Shown one piece after another: positions 44,158 to 52,320 of a stretch of DNA of 64,000 nt. Made by a program: the position numbers and the translations under genes. Positions within the stretch are counted from its first letter, which is position 1; the number at the start of each line of letters is the position of its first letter. This DNA is from Vibrio rhodolitus (lineage in GTDB: Bacteria > Pseudomonadota > Gammaproteobacteria > Enterobacterales > Vibrionaceae). Below the pieces are notes generated by a model. The model did no database searches. It saw only the letters and a list, made by a program, of their open reading frames with translations, and had not been told where the DNA came from. Location: contig NZ_QLYZ01000001.1 in the NCBI RefSeq assembly GCF_003350325.1, positions 1 to 64,000 on the forward strand, in the 5' to 3' direction.

Positions 44158-45588
44158 GTGGCTACAACTACTAGCACTAAACCCCGCGATAGCTGGGGGT
44201 CTAAACTAGGCTTCGTTATGGCCGCTGCAGGTTCTGCAGTCGGTCTTGGTAATATTTGGAAGTTTCCATACACCGCTGGGGAGAGTGGTGGTGGTGCTTT
44301 CGTATTGATCTATCTTCTTTTCGTTATCTTTATCGGCTTTAGCGTAATGCTCACCGAGTTTGCCATTGGTCGTAAGACAGGTGTATCAGCCGTTGGTGCA
44401 TTTAAGTCGACTGATCGTCGCTGGACATTTGTCGGTGTAATCGGCGTGTTGAGTGGTCTACTTATCATGGGTTTCTACCCAGTAGTAGGTGGCTGGGCAA
44501 TTGCTTACATTTACAAGATTGCCACGGGGCTTCTTAGCACTCCAGAAGCCATTGGGGATAGCTTTGGCGGCTTTATCTCTGATCCAGTTCAGCCACTGAT
44601 GTGGATGGGGCTATATCTCATTCTTAACATCTTCGTCGTTATTCGCGGCGTATCAGGTGGTATCGAGAAAGCAGGCAAAATCTTAATGCCTTTGCTATTT
44701 ATGATCCTGATCCTAGTCGCGGTTAAAGGCTTAAGCCTACCTGGTGCGATGGCAGGTCTTGAGTTCCTATTTAAACCAGACTTTTCAAAAGTAGATAGCA
44801 GTGTAGTTTTGGCTGCTCTAGGGCAAGCGTTCTTCTCATTGAGCCTAGGTATGGGCTGTATGATCACTTACGGTAGTTACCTACGCAAGAAAGAGAACTT
44901 GGTGCAAACCACGGCGATGGTAACGGCAATGGATACGGGTGTGGCATTGCTAGCCGGTATCGCGATGTTCCCAGCGATGTTCGCATTCAGCATGGAACCA
45001 GCAGCGGGTCCTGGGCTGGTGTTCGTAGTTGTTCCACAACTGTTTGCTGAAATGGGTGGTGTGATTGGTCTACTACTAGCGCTACTGTTCTTTATTGGCT
45101 TGAGTGTTGCGGCGCTAACATCATCGGTTTCTCTATTGGAAGTGGTGGTTTCTTACCTTATTGATGAAAAGGGTATGAAGCGTCCAACAGCAGTATTAAG
45201 TGCCAGTGCGGTAATGGCAACTCTTTGTGTGTTTGCATCGCTATCGCTAGGTGGCACCGGTCCGAAACTGTTCGATACAGGTGCGTTTGATATCTTCGAC
45301 CTACTTACTGATAAGATCTTCCTAGCGGTGGGTGGTATGTTCGTATGTATCTTCGCTGGCTGGCGTCTAAACCGCGATGAACTAGAAAAAGAAATCACTA
45401 ATGATGGTGAAGTGAAATTCCCACTGTTCGGTGTATGGTACAACCTAGTGAAATACGTGATCCCATTTGCTGTTGCTATTGTTGCTTTCGCAGGTGTTAA
45501 AGCCGGTTTTGACAGTGGCAAAGGCGAGATCATGGTACTTGGTTTAGCAATCATTGGTGTTGCCGCGTTGCTATCGAAAAAACTATAG
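44158..45588 (+). CDS. Sodium-dependent transporter, neurotransmitter:sodium symporter family
   Basis: 476 residues from GTG 44158, preceded by GGTGAT at five bases; an ATG at 44143 and a TTG at 44089 are also in frame with weaker sites. The NSS signature is GFVMAAAGSAVGLGNIWKFPYTAGESGGGAFV in the first segment region, whose unwound Gly-rich part binds sodium and substrate. About eleven to twelve membrane segments. LeuT-like members carry amino acids; the substrate here is not predictable. Confidence 0.9.
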   Translation: MATTTSTKPRDSWGSKLGFVMAAAGSAVGLGNIWKFPYTAGESGGGAFVLIYLLFVIFIGFSVMLTEFAIGRKTGVSAVGAFKSTDRRWTFVGVIGVLSGLLIMGFYPVVGGWAIAYIYKIATGLLSTPEAIGDSFGGFISDPVQPLMWMGLYLILNIFVVIRGVSGGIEKAGKILMPLLFMILILVAVKGLSLPGAMAGLEFLFKPDFSKVDSSVVLAALGQAFFSLSLGMGCMITYGSYLRKKENLVQTTAMVTAMDTGVALLAGIAMFPAMFAFSMEPAAGPGLVFVVVPQLFAEMGGVIGLLLALLFFIGLSVAALTSSVSLLEVVVSYLIDEKGMKRPTAVLSASAVMATLCVFASLSLGGTGPKLFDTGAFDIFDLLTDKIFLAVGGMFVCIFAGWRLNRDELEKEITNDGEVKFPLFGVWYNLVKYVIPFAVAIVAFAGVKAGFDSGKGEIMVLGLAIIGVAALLSKKL

Positions 45589-45620
45589 CCGTTAATTGCC
45601 GATTAACTATCTAATAGCTA

Positions 45621-45651
45621 AGCCCATCGGAGCGATCCGGTGGGCTTTTTT
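45621..45651 (+). terminator. Rho-independent terminator
   Basis: Eleven-base stem AGCCCATCGGA / TCCGGTGGGCT (one T-G pair), loop GCGA, then TTTTTT. Confidence 0.93.
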
Positions 45652-45697
45652 ATCGTCTAAATGACGAGGACTCTGTCAGCACAAGAAGATAGCGCGA

Positions 45698-46327
45698 TCA
45701 GTTGGGATGAATATCCAGTGAGTTTCGATAATCTTGCAACTGTGTAACGTCTACAGGGCGAGGTTTGCGACTATCGCTGAGTAACAAGTTAGCTTGCTTT
45801 AAGTTATTACAGTAACGGATCACCGTTGAGGTATCAGTACCACTGAATTCGCCAATTTCACGATAAGTCCAAGGATAATTGGGGTAGTGGCTGAACAGAT
45901 GGATTAAGGCATCAAGGATGCGTTTCTTAGAGCTAAAGGCGCTGTATTGCAATAGCCGCTTTTCCGCTTCTCCCAACTCTTTACACACTTCCTGCATTAG
46001 CGTTAGCGCTAATTCTGGCGCGTTGCGCTCTAGCTCTTGCATGCTATCGATGCGGATTTTCACTACTTCACTCTCTAGCATCGCACGTGATGTTGCGGGG
46101 TATTTTTGTTGAGTAAACAAAGACCGATAGCCGAAAAAAGAGCCGGTACCATAAATCCTCAACAAACTCTCCTTACCGATTTCTGATACTTGATAAAGAC
46201 CTATCTGACCACTTTTTACATAGTAAAAGCCGCTGGCTGGTGTGCCATTACGATAAATACTGTCGCGTTTATGTACTTGAAAGCTTTGCAGGGCAGTTAA
46301 TGATCCTAGAGCGAATTGACGTTCCAT
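45698..46327 (-). CDS. Crp/Fnr-family transcriptional regulator
   Basis: 209 residues from ATG 46327: a cyclic-nucleotide-binding-type beta-roll (about 15-115, with ASGFYYVKSGQIGLYQV), a dimer helix, and a helix-turn-helix (about 150-195, WTYREIGEFSGTDTSTVIRYCNNL). No FNR-type N-terminal Cys cluster. It is divergent from the first TauE/SafE gene and may regulate it; the signal is unknown. Confidence 0.88.
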   Translation of the reverse strand: MERQFALGSLTALQSFQVHKRDSIYRNGTPASGFYYVKSGQIGLYQVSEIGKESLLRIYGTGSFFGYRSLFTQQKYPATSRAMLESEVVKIRIDSMQELERNAPELALTLMQEVCKELGEAEKRLLQYSAFSSKKRILDALIHLFSHYPNYPWTYREIGEFSGTDTSTVIRYCNNLKQANLLLSDSRKPRPVDVTQLQDYRNSLDIHPN

Positions 46328-46488
46328 TTTCAATCACGAGTCAAAAAAGATGCGCTGAGATTACAACAAGATATTCGGTAAAAATATGATCGCTGCTATA
46401 AATTTAATGTCCACTCAGTGAATACAGTAGTGCCGTGTTTCCCATCTTGGTTCGGGAAAAGGTCTAACGGTTGAAGAGGTTTATTTGA

Positions 46489-47298
46489 ATGGAATTATCG
46501 GTCTTGTTTACTGAGTTATTCGCAACTGAGGCATTGGGTCTTAAAGTGTTGGCTGGGTTAATTTATAGCTTATGCGTCGGTCTTACGGGAGTGGGCGGTG
46601 GTGTTTTACTTATACCACTACTGCAAGTGTTGTTTGATATGCATACCGTGCTTGCTGTAGGGACTGCCAGTGTCATTTCGGCGTTGGTAAAAATCTCTGC
46701 TTCTTTTGGGCATATCAAAGCGCGGAATCTCTCGTTACCCGCAACAGGTTATTTGTTGATTGGCGCAGTGCCGCTGGTGGTTCTTGCCACGCAGTTAGTG
46801 GTCTATTGTCATCAACAGCCGAGTTTACAACCGAAGTTGGAAAATTTTGTTGATGGATTAATTGTTATGGTGATGATCGCTGCACTTATTTCCGTCCTGC
46901 TAAAAATGGTTAAGCAGAATAAAAAGCAGCTAGCAGTGCATCGTTTTTCGAGTAAGAAGGCTGTTGGCGCGGGGATGTTATGCGGAGCCTCCCTTGGTAT
47001 TACCGGGGTTGGCGGTGGCGTACTCTTATTGCCGCTACTTAACTCGCTGCTCAACATAGAGATAAAAAAGGCTGTTGGGACCTCGGTCGTGTTGTCGCTG
47101 CTCCTATCTGGCATAACGGCTTTTGGTTACGCACAAGGCGGACAGGTTGATATGGGGGCGGCGGCTCTATTTACCTTTGCATCGCTACTTGGTGCGCCGC
47201 TTGCTTCGCGTTTACTGGCTAAAATGTCGGATTCAAGCGTGTATCGATTAACGTTAACCATCATTGCTGTGAGTTTGTCTCTCACCTTACTTAACTGA
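46489..47298 (+). CDS. TauE/SafE-family (sulfite exporter-like) membrane protein
   Basis: 269 residues with two repeated halves, each with the family motif: SLCVGLTGVGGGVLLIPLLQ (about 27-46) and CGASLGITGVGGGVLLLPLL (about 165-184). About eight membrane segments. Members export sulfite, sulfoacetate or other organosulfur ions. The ATG follows AAGAGG by about ten bases. It is divergent from a Crp/Fnr regulator and is one of two TauE/SafE genes here. Confidence 0.88.
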   Translation: MELSVLFTELFATEALGLKVLAGLIYSLCVGLTGVGGGVLLIPLLQVLFDMHTVLAVGTASVISALVKISASFGHIKARNLSLPATGYLLIGAVPLVVLATQLVVYCHQQPSLQPKLENFVDGLIVMVMIAALISVLLKMVKQNKKQLAVHRFSSKKAVGAGMLCGASLGITGVGGGVLLLPLLNSLLNIEIKKAVGTSVVLSLLLSGITAFGYAQGGQVDMGAAALFTFASLLGAPLASRLLAKMSDSSVYRLTLTIIAVSLSLTLLN

Positions 47299-47421
47299 TG
47301 CCATTCTATCGACTGGATCACATAAAAGTATTTTAACCGTCGCGGCGCTAACGAAACTTGAGTGCGTCAAATGCCCGAAACTAAAGGGTATAAGTGGGTT
47401 GAAAAAGTCACTATCACATTT

Positions 47422-47430
47422 TGTTATACT
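47422..47430 (+). promoter_or_regulatory. Extended -10 promoter candidate
   Basis: TGTTATACT contains TATACT with the TG one base upstream (extended -10), about 78 bases before the second TauE/SafE gene. No good -35 is at the right distance. Confidence 0.35.
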
Positions 47431-47507
47431 CGCTGCTTTAATAAGCATTTGTTATTGTTTTATTGATTGTAAATAATAAGTCCAAGTTCAAAGAGGCAAT
47501 ATTTGAA

Positions 47508-48248
47508 ATGGATAACTTATTATTATTTGGCATTACTTTCTTTGCGGCAACTCTTCAGGCTGCTACCGGGTTTGGATTTGGAATAATAGCGGTAACTGCA
47601 TTTTTAATTATTTTTCAATCAACATCGGCAGTTCAGATTGTAATTATTATTACTTTTGCAATGTCAATTGCACACTTTTTCAAAATTCGCTCTAACGTTC
47701 CTATGGATTTAGTAAAACGTTTAATGATGGGATGCGTTATAGGTTATCCGCTAGGTAGTCTTTTGTTTTATGTAGCAGATATTACCATGTTGAAAATAGC
47801 GGTAGCGGTTTTGATTCTGGTTATGACAGCGCAAAATGGCTATGAACGTTATCGAGCTCGAAGCGCTGCAAATCAACGCTTCCTACCAATGAACAAACGA
47901 TACTGCGCCAGCGTAGGTACAGTATCGGGCGCAATGGCGAGTGCTATGGCAATGCCGGGACCGGTTGTAGTTGGTTATCTCACGCAATGTGAACTAGAAA
48001 AAAATGTGATTCGAGCAGCGACGATTACCACATCGACAGTCTCTTACGCAGTCGCGCTGGTTCTACAAATGTATTTATTTGGGGTTGATGAACAAACTTG
48101 GGAATATTCTTTAATGTTACTTCCTGCAACTTTTGCTGGTCTATTTTTTGGAGAATATATTTCTAAGTTTATTAACCCTGATTTATTTAAAAATATCACC
48201 CTAGTGGTACTGCTTATAAGTGGTGTGAATATTCTGATAACCCTATAA
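47508..48248 (+). CDS. TauE/SafE-family membrane protein, second copy
   Basis: 246 residues from ATG 47508; an in-frame TTG at 47463 is a weaker start. It has the family opening FAATLQAATGFGFGIIAVTAFLI and a second-half CASVGTVSGAMASAMAMPGPVVVGYL, eight predicted membrane segments. It is shorter and quite different from the gene at 46489. It stands 49 bases ahead of a PLP desulfhydrase or sulfo-lyase. The coding part is visibly more AT-rich than its neighbours. Likely an exporter of the sulfur product of that enzyme. Confidence 0.86.
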   Translation: MDNLLLFGITFFAATLQAATGFGFGIIAVTAFLIIFQSTSAVQIVIIITFAMSIAHFFKIRSNVPMDLVKRLMMGCVIGYPLGSLLFYVADITMLKIAVAVLILVMTAQNGYERYRARSAANQRFLPMNKRYCASVGTVSGAMASAMAMPGPVVVGYLTQCELEKNVIRAATITTSTVSYAVALVLQMYLFGVDEQTWEYSLMLLPATFAGLFFGEYISKFINPDLFKNITLVVLLISGVNILITL

Positions 48249-48297
48249 GTAACAAATCTTACTCATAATTACTCTACGTATTACGGAAATAAAAAAT

Positions 48298-49317
48298 ATG
48301 CTTACTAAAAACTATACCAAGGCTAAATTGGCACACCTTCCTACACCTTTAGAATTGATGCCAAATTTAACAAAGAAATTTAAAGGTCCAAACATTTATA
48401 TTAAACGTGATGATGCAACGGGTCTGGCTTTCGGCGGTAATAAAGTTCGCCAACTTGAATACTATGTTGGTCGTGCCATGGACTTAAATGCTGATGCACT
48501 TTTAACTACCGGCGCAGTTCAGTCTAACCACGTACGCCAAACTGTAGCGGCAGCACGCAAAATGGGTTGGCACGTAGAAGTTCAGTTAGAACATCGTGTT
48601 GATACACACTCAAAAGAGTACCAAGAGAGTGGTAACCCTTACCTAAACCGCCTAATGGGTGCCAAGATCCATACCTATGATGTGGGTGAAGATGAAGATG
48701 GTGCGGACAAAGCAATGTACAACCGCGCTGCTGAGCTAAAAGAAGAAGGCTACAACCCGTTCGTCATTCCACTAAGTGCGACTGACCAGGTGCCATGGGG
48801 TTCATTGGGTTATGTTGAATGTCTAGAAGAGCTATACCTGCAATCTCAAGCTCGCGGCTTAAAAATTGACGCTATCGTACTTGGCTCTGGTTCTGCCAAC
48901 ACTCACGCAGGTGTAATGGCTGGTGTTGTAGCGCTAGGTTTAGACATCCCGGTGTATGGTTTCTGCGTACGTCGTAACCAAGAAGCACAAACCGATCGTG
49001 TTGAAGTGAAAACACGCAAAGTGTTGAAGATGTTGGATATCGACGAAGAAGCACTAAAACCTGGCATGGTTAAATGTTTTGATTGGGTGTTAGCTCCAGG
49101 TTACGGCGTGCCAAGTGAGAAGGTAGTAGAAGCGATCCATACCACAGCTTTTGAAGAAGGTATCTTGCTAGACCCGACATACACTGGTAAAGCAATGTGC
49201 GGTTTGTTCGGCATGATTGAAGAAGGCAAGTTTAAAGATACGGATAACGTTGTGTTCATCCACACTGGCGGTACCCCATCTCTATTTGGTTACCCAGAAT
49301 TAATCGAAGGCAAGTAA
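48298..49317 (+). CDS. PLP enzyme: D-cysteine desulfhydrase or L-cysteate sulfo-lyase
   Basis: 339 residues of the ACC-deaminase / D-cysteine desulfhydrase family. PLP Lys is Lys49 in FGGNKVRQLEYY; QSNHVRQT holds the substrate carboxylate, and GSGSANTHAG binds the phosphate. The closing HTGGTPSLFGYPELI is typical. The family includes DcyD (D-cysteine to sulfide, pyruvate, ammonia) and CuyA (L-cysteate to sulfite, pyruvate, ammonia). The flanking TauE/SafE exporter and LysR gene resemble cuy loci and favour CuyA-like activity; the sequence alone does not decide. Confidence 0.88.
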   Translation: MLTKNYTKAKLAHLPTPLELMPNLTKKFKGPNIYIKRDDATGLAFGGNKVRQLEYYVGRAMDLNADALLTTGAVQSNHVRQTVAAARKMGWHVEVQLEHRVDTHSKEYQESGNPYLNRLMGAKIHTYDVGEDEDGADKAMYNRAAELKEEGYNPFVIPLSATDQVPWGSLGYVECLEELYLQSQARGLKIDAIVLGSGSANTHAGVMAGVVALGLDIPVYGFCVRRNQEAQTDRVEVKTRKVLKMLDIDEEALKPGMVKCFDWVLAPGYGVPSEKVVEAIHTTAFEEGILLDPTYTGKAMCGLFGMIEEGKFKDTDNVVFIHTGGTPSLFGYPELIEGK

Positions 49318-49335
49318 TTGAACTGTTAGCTTTTT

Positions 49336-49363
49336 AAGGGAGTTCCTTATCGGAATTCCCTTT
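49336..49363 (+). terminator. Stem-loop between the PLP enzyme and NhaC-type genes
   Basis: AAGGGAGTTCC / GGAATTCCCTT, 11 pairs with one G-T, loop of five, and only a weak TTTGATT after it. It could be partial attenuation in an operon. Confidence 0.45.
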
Positions 49364-49380
49364 GATTAAAGGATTAAAGT

Positions 49381-50820
49381 ATGTCTGAACAAATTCAACA
49401 ACCCAAACTCGAGTTTTACGTCGGTAAAATTGGGGGGATTATCCCTTTATTCTTAATGATTAGTATGATGCTTCTTTTAACTGCCTATGGTATGGGTGGT
49501 CCAAAAGGCGCATGGGCTCCGGGCTTTTTTGCCATTCTAGTCGGTTTAGTGCTGGTTAAGAATAAAGGTGATTACTGTCGTTCAATTTTGGACGGTATCG
49601 CGAACAAAACAGGCGTGGTAGTGATTACCGCATGGATTTTTGCCGCAGTACTTGGCGCGTTAATGAAAGCTGGTGGTCTGGTTGACGGTATTTTGTGGTT
49701 CGGTCTGTCAACAGGCATTGAAGGTAGTGCTTTCTTAGTCATCGTTTTTGCTTCCAATGCACTTTTTGCATCAGGTACGGGTTCATCAAATGGTGCAAAC
49801 TTAGCGCTTGCCCCGATTCTTTTCCCAGCGGCTGTCGCCTTAGGTGCTGACCCAGTTTGGGCTGCTCTTGCTCTTCTATCGGGTGCTGTTTTTGGTGACA
49901 ACGTTGCGCCAATCTCTGATGTAACTATCGTTGGTTGTACAACGCAGGGCGCAGACTTGGGTCAAACAGTAAAAGAGCGTTTCCCACTTGCGATTACCGC
50001 AGGGACTATGGCTCTGATTGCGTTAGTTACATTTGGTGGTAGTGGTGAAAGCATTCAAGCGGCAAATCAAGTCGATGTTAGTACTCTGTCTCCTGTAAAC
50101 CTATTTATGTTGTTAGCCGTTGCTGCGGTGGTGATCACTGCGCTGAAAGGGCGTCACCTAATTGAAGCGTTAAGCTACGGTATCATTACTGCGATGGTGG
50201 TTGGTTTAGCACTTGGACAGTTTGCGGTATCGGATCTATTCCACATCCCTTCAGTTCGCGGTGAGAGTAACGGTATTATTGAAAACGCAATGGCAGGTGT
50301 TACAGGTGCAGTAATGTTTGTTCTGGTTCTGCTTGGCATTATCCGTATCTTTATGGATTCTGGCTTGATGGATACCATCCTGCAGATGATTTCACGCAAC
50401 CTAGGTAACAGCCGTATTAAGAGTGAGTTGACGATTTTCTTCTCGACCGCTGCTTCTTCACTGCTGGTTAGCTCTAACGCGCCGTCACAGCTTTTGGTTG
50501 GTCCTACAATCGTTAGACCAATTGGTGAAGCTCAGGATATTTCACCAGAGCGTCGCAGTAACCTAATGTCAGCAGCGGTATGTTCAATCTTCTACATGAT
50601 GCCTTGGTGTCTTGCGGTAATGGTTTGGTACTCAGCAATCGAAACGGCAGCGATTACTTCGAACATCCCAGTTCCTTCAGCAGCAATTAGCTTTATTGCT
50701 CCTTACCCTTGGGCGTTGTTTATCGTATTCATGTTCTCAATCTTCACCGGTTGGAAACGCGGTACGACAAAAGACAAGCAACCTGTTGAAAAAGTTGCAC
50801 AACCAACAGCGGCAGCGTAA
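49381..50820 (+). CDS. NhaC-family sodium:proton antiporter-like transporter
   Basis: 479 residues, about 11-12 membrane segments. The NhaC/ArsB-like GTGSSNGANLALAPILFPAA and VFGDNVAPISDVTIVG motifs are conserved; the Asp in FGDN is in the expected transport region. The C-terminal tail is short. It follows the PLP enzyme, so it may import its amino-acid-like substrate rather than act as a simple antiporter; that is inference from position. Confidence 0.87.
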   Translation: MSEQIQQPKLEFYVGKIGGIIPLFLMISMMLLLTAYGMGGPKGAWAPGFFAILVGLVLVKNKGDYCRSILDGIANKTGVVVITAWIFAAVLGALMKAGGLVDGILWFGLSTGIEGSAFLVIVFASNALFASGTGSSNGANLALAPILFPAAVALGADPVWAALALLSGAVFGDNVAPISDVTIVGCTTQGADLGQTVKERFPLAITAGTMALIALVTFGGSGESIQAANQVDVSTLSPVNLFMLLAVAAVVITALKGRHLIEALSYGIITAMVVGLALGQFAVSDLFHIPSVRGESNGIIENAMAGVTGAVMFVLVLLGIIRIFMDSGLMDTILQMISRNLGNSRIKSELTIFFSTAASSLLVSSNAPSQLLVGPTIVRPIGEAQDISPERRSNLMSAAVCSIFYMMPWCLAVMVWYSAIETAAITSNIPVPSAAISFIAPYPWALFIVFMFSIFTGWKRGTTKDKQPVEKVAQPTAAA

Positions 50821-51163
50821 TCAAAGCTTAATTTCGCTAGGTTTGGCTAGAATAGACAGTCAGTTGGATTAAGCTTACTTCACGGGTCATATTCGACGCT
50901 TGTTTCTACTGGCAATTAAAGGTCACCATCTCCAATGGTGACCTTTTTACGTTCCGCAAGCGTATTCGTCCTGCTAGATGTTGTTTAAACGATCGATTTA
51001 CTAAGAAGACTTGTTAAAAATGCATTGTTTTCGTTCGATTTTAAATGATGGATTAGTGATCTGTCGACGACTCTAAATGTGAATAATAAAGAGTGCCTTA
51101 GAGTTAAAACATGAGGGATTAAATATACTAACGTCACCAATTTATACCCAGTAGAGGTGCGGT
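50821..51163. other. Intergenic, NhaC-type gene to LysR gene
   Basis: 343 bases. It holds the terminator above, and in its right part the LysR leader, with TATACT at 51124-51129 as a possible -10 and GAGGTG at 51154-51159. No other gene seen. Confidence 0.6.
50918..50948 (+). terminator. Rho-independent terminator
   Basis: Twelve-base perfect stem AAAGGTCACCAT / ATGGTGACCTTT, loop CTCCA, then five T. It ends the NhaC-type operon. Confidence 0.93.
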
Positions 51164-52051
51164 ATTTCTAGTAATAAACTCATCAAGGTTCGCCAGATTG
51201 AAGCGTTCAAATACTTTATGATCACCGGCTCAGTAACCGGTGCTGCCGAGCTGTTACACATTACCCAACCCGCGACGAGCAGGTTGTTAGTGGATTTGGA
51301 ATCGCAGTTAGGCTTTAGTCTATTTAATCGCTCGCGTAATAAAATGAGCCCGACCCCTGAGGCACATTTGTTTTTTAATGAAGTGCAGAACGTATTTATC
51401 GGCTTAGATTCCTTGATGAAAAGTGCCGATTCAATTGCGAGAAACAATACCGGTCGCTTGCGAATTGGCTTTCTGCATGTGGTGGAAGACTTCATCACCG
51501 ATGTTGTAATTGAGTTTCTTAACGAACATCCGAACGTCTGTTTAGAGCTTGAACCAGGAGGTCGAGCTGATTTAGAAGAGATGGTGAAGTCGAGTAAGCT
51601 AGATTTGGCGATTACTGCTGAACCCACTTTTGATGATCCAAGCCTGTCTATTAATACCATTGGTATCCATCAAGCCTATGTTGCCATGCATGTTTCAAAC
51701 CCGCTGGCGAATCGAGCCTCACTGACAGCAAAAGAGTTGGCAGACGAAAAATTTATAGTTCTCGGTTATGGCAGCCCATTTCGAACCAAAGTAGAGCTGG
51801 TATTTGAGAAACAGCAAATCAACCGTAACATTGTGTTAGAAGCTCGCTCACAACGACATATCTATAATCTTGTTCGTCAAGGCGTTGGCACGGCAATTCT
51901 TGATGAGTTAGTGCACGTAGACCCAAGCCAAGTTGTACTGATCCCATTTGAACCTCAAGTCACATGGACATATGCCATTATTACCCTCAAAGCCAAACCA
52001 GACTCAGGGCTTAGCGCCACCTTTACCAAAATTATTGAAGAAAGGTTTTAG
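51164..52051 (+). CDS. LysR-family transcriptional regulator with a non-standard start
   Basis: The HTH (KVRQIEAFKYFMITGSVTGA followed by AELLHITQPATSRLL) needs residues encoded upstream of the first ATG at 51218, but the frame from the stop at 51152-51154 has no ATG, GTG or TTG there. The best start is ATT at 51164, with GAGG ending six bases upstream, giving 295 residues. The ligand domain follows (about 95-290). An ATG start at 51218 would remove the first DNA-binding helix. It probably regulates the adjacent PLP enzyme and transporters. Confidence 0.78.
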   Translation: MSSNKLIKVRQIEAFKYFMITGSVTGAAELLHITQPATSRLLVDLESQLGFSLFNRSRNKMSPTPEAHLFFNEVQNVFIGLDSLMKSADSIARNNTGRLRIGFLHVVEDFITDVVIEFLNEHPNVCLELEPGGRADLEEMVKSSKLDLAITAEPTFDDPSLSINTIGIHQAYVAMHVSNPLANRASLTAKELADEKFIVLGYGSPFRTKVELVFEKQQINRNIVLEARSQRHIYNLVRQGVGTAILDELVHVDPSQVVLIPFEPQVTWTYAIITLKAKPDSGLSATFTKIIEERF

Positions 52052-52152
52052 ACTAGTGACGAAAGGGGAAAGCCTTTAGAGGTATAACCTTTCGGTGCTG
52101 AGTAATAAAACGACAGATTATGGATTTGATTATTAATTAACCTTACTATTTG

Positions 52153-52168
52153 TGTGATAAATATCTCA
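52153..52168 (+). promoter_or_regulatory. CRP-like site upstream of chemoreceptor gene
   Basis: TGTGA, six bases, TCTCA: nine of ten positions match the CRP half-sites TGTGA-N6-TCACA. It is about 150 bases before the chemoreceptor start. Confidence 0.4.
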
Positions 52169-52268
52169 TTACAGAATATATGGTTATAAAACTGCCAAAA
52201 TTACGTAACAAAACAATGATTAATGATTGTATCTGATGCGCTACTGATAGAATAATTACCTTTTACCG

Positions 52269-52285
52269 AACGAACGCCGTTCGTT
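52269..52285. promoter_or_regulatory. Perfect 7-bp dyad upstream of chemoreceptor gene
   Basis: AACGAAC / GTTCGTT around GCC, 35 bases before the start. Possible operator. Confidence 0.35.
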
Positions 52286-52320
52286 TGGCTTGTAACGATA
52301 TAAACATTGGAAGGTGAATC

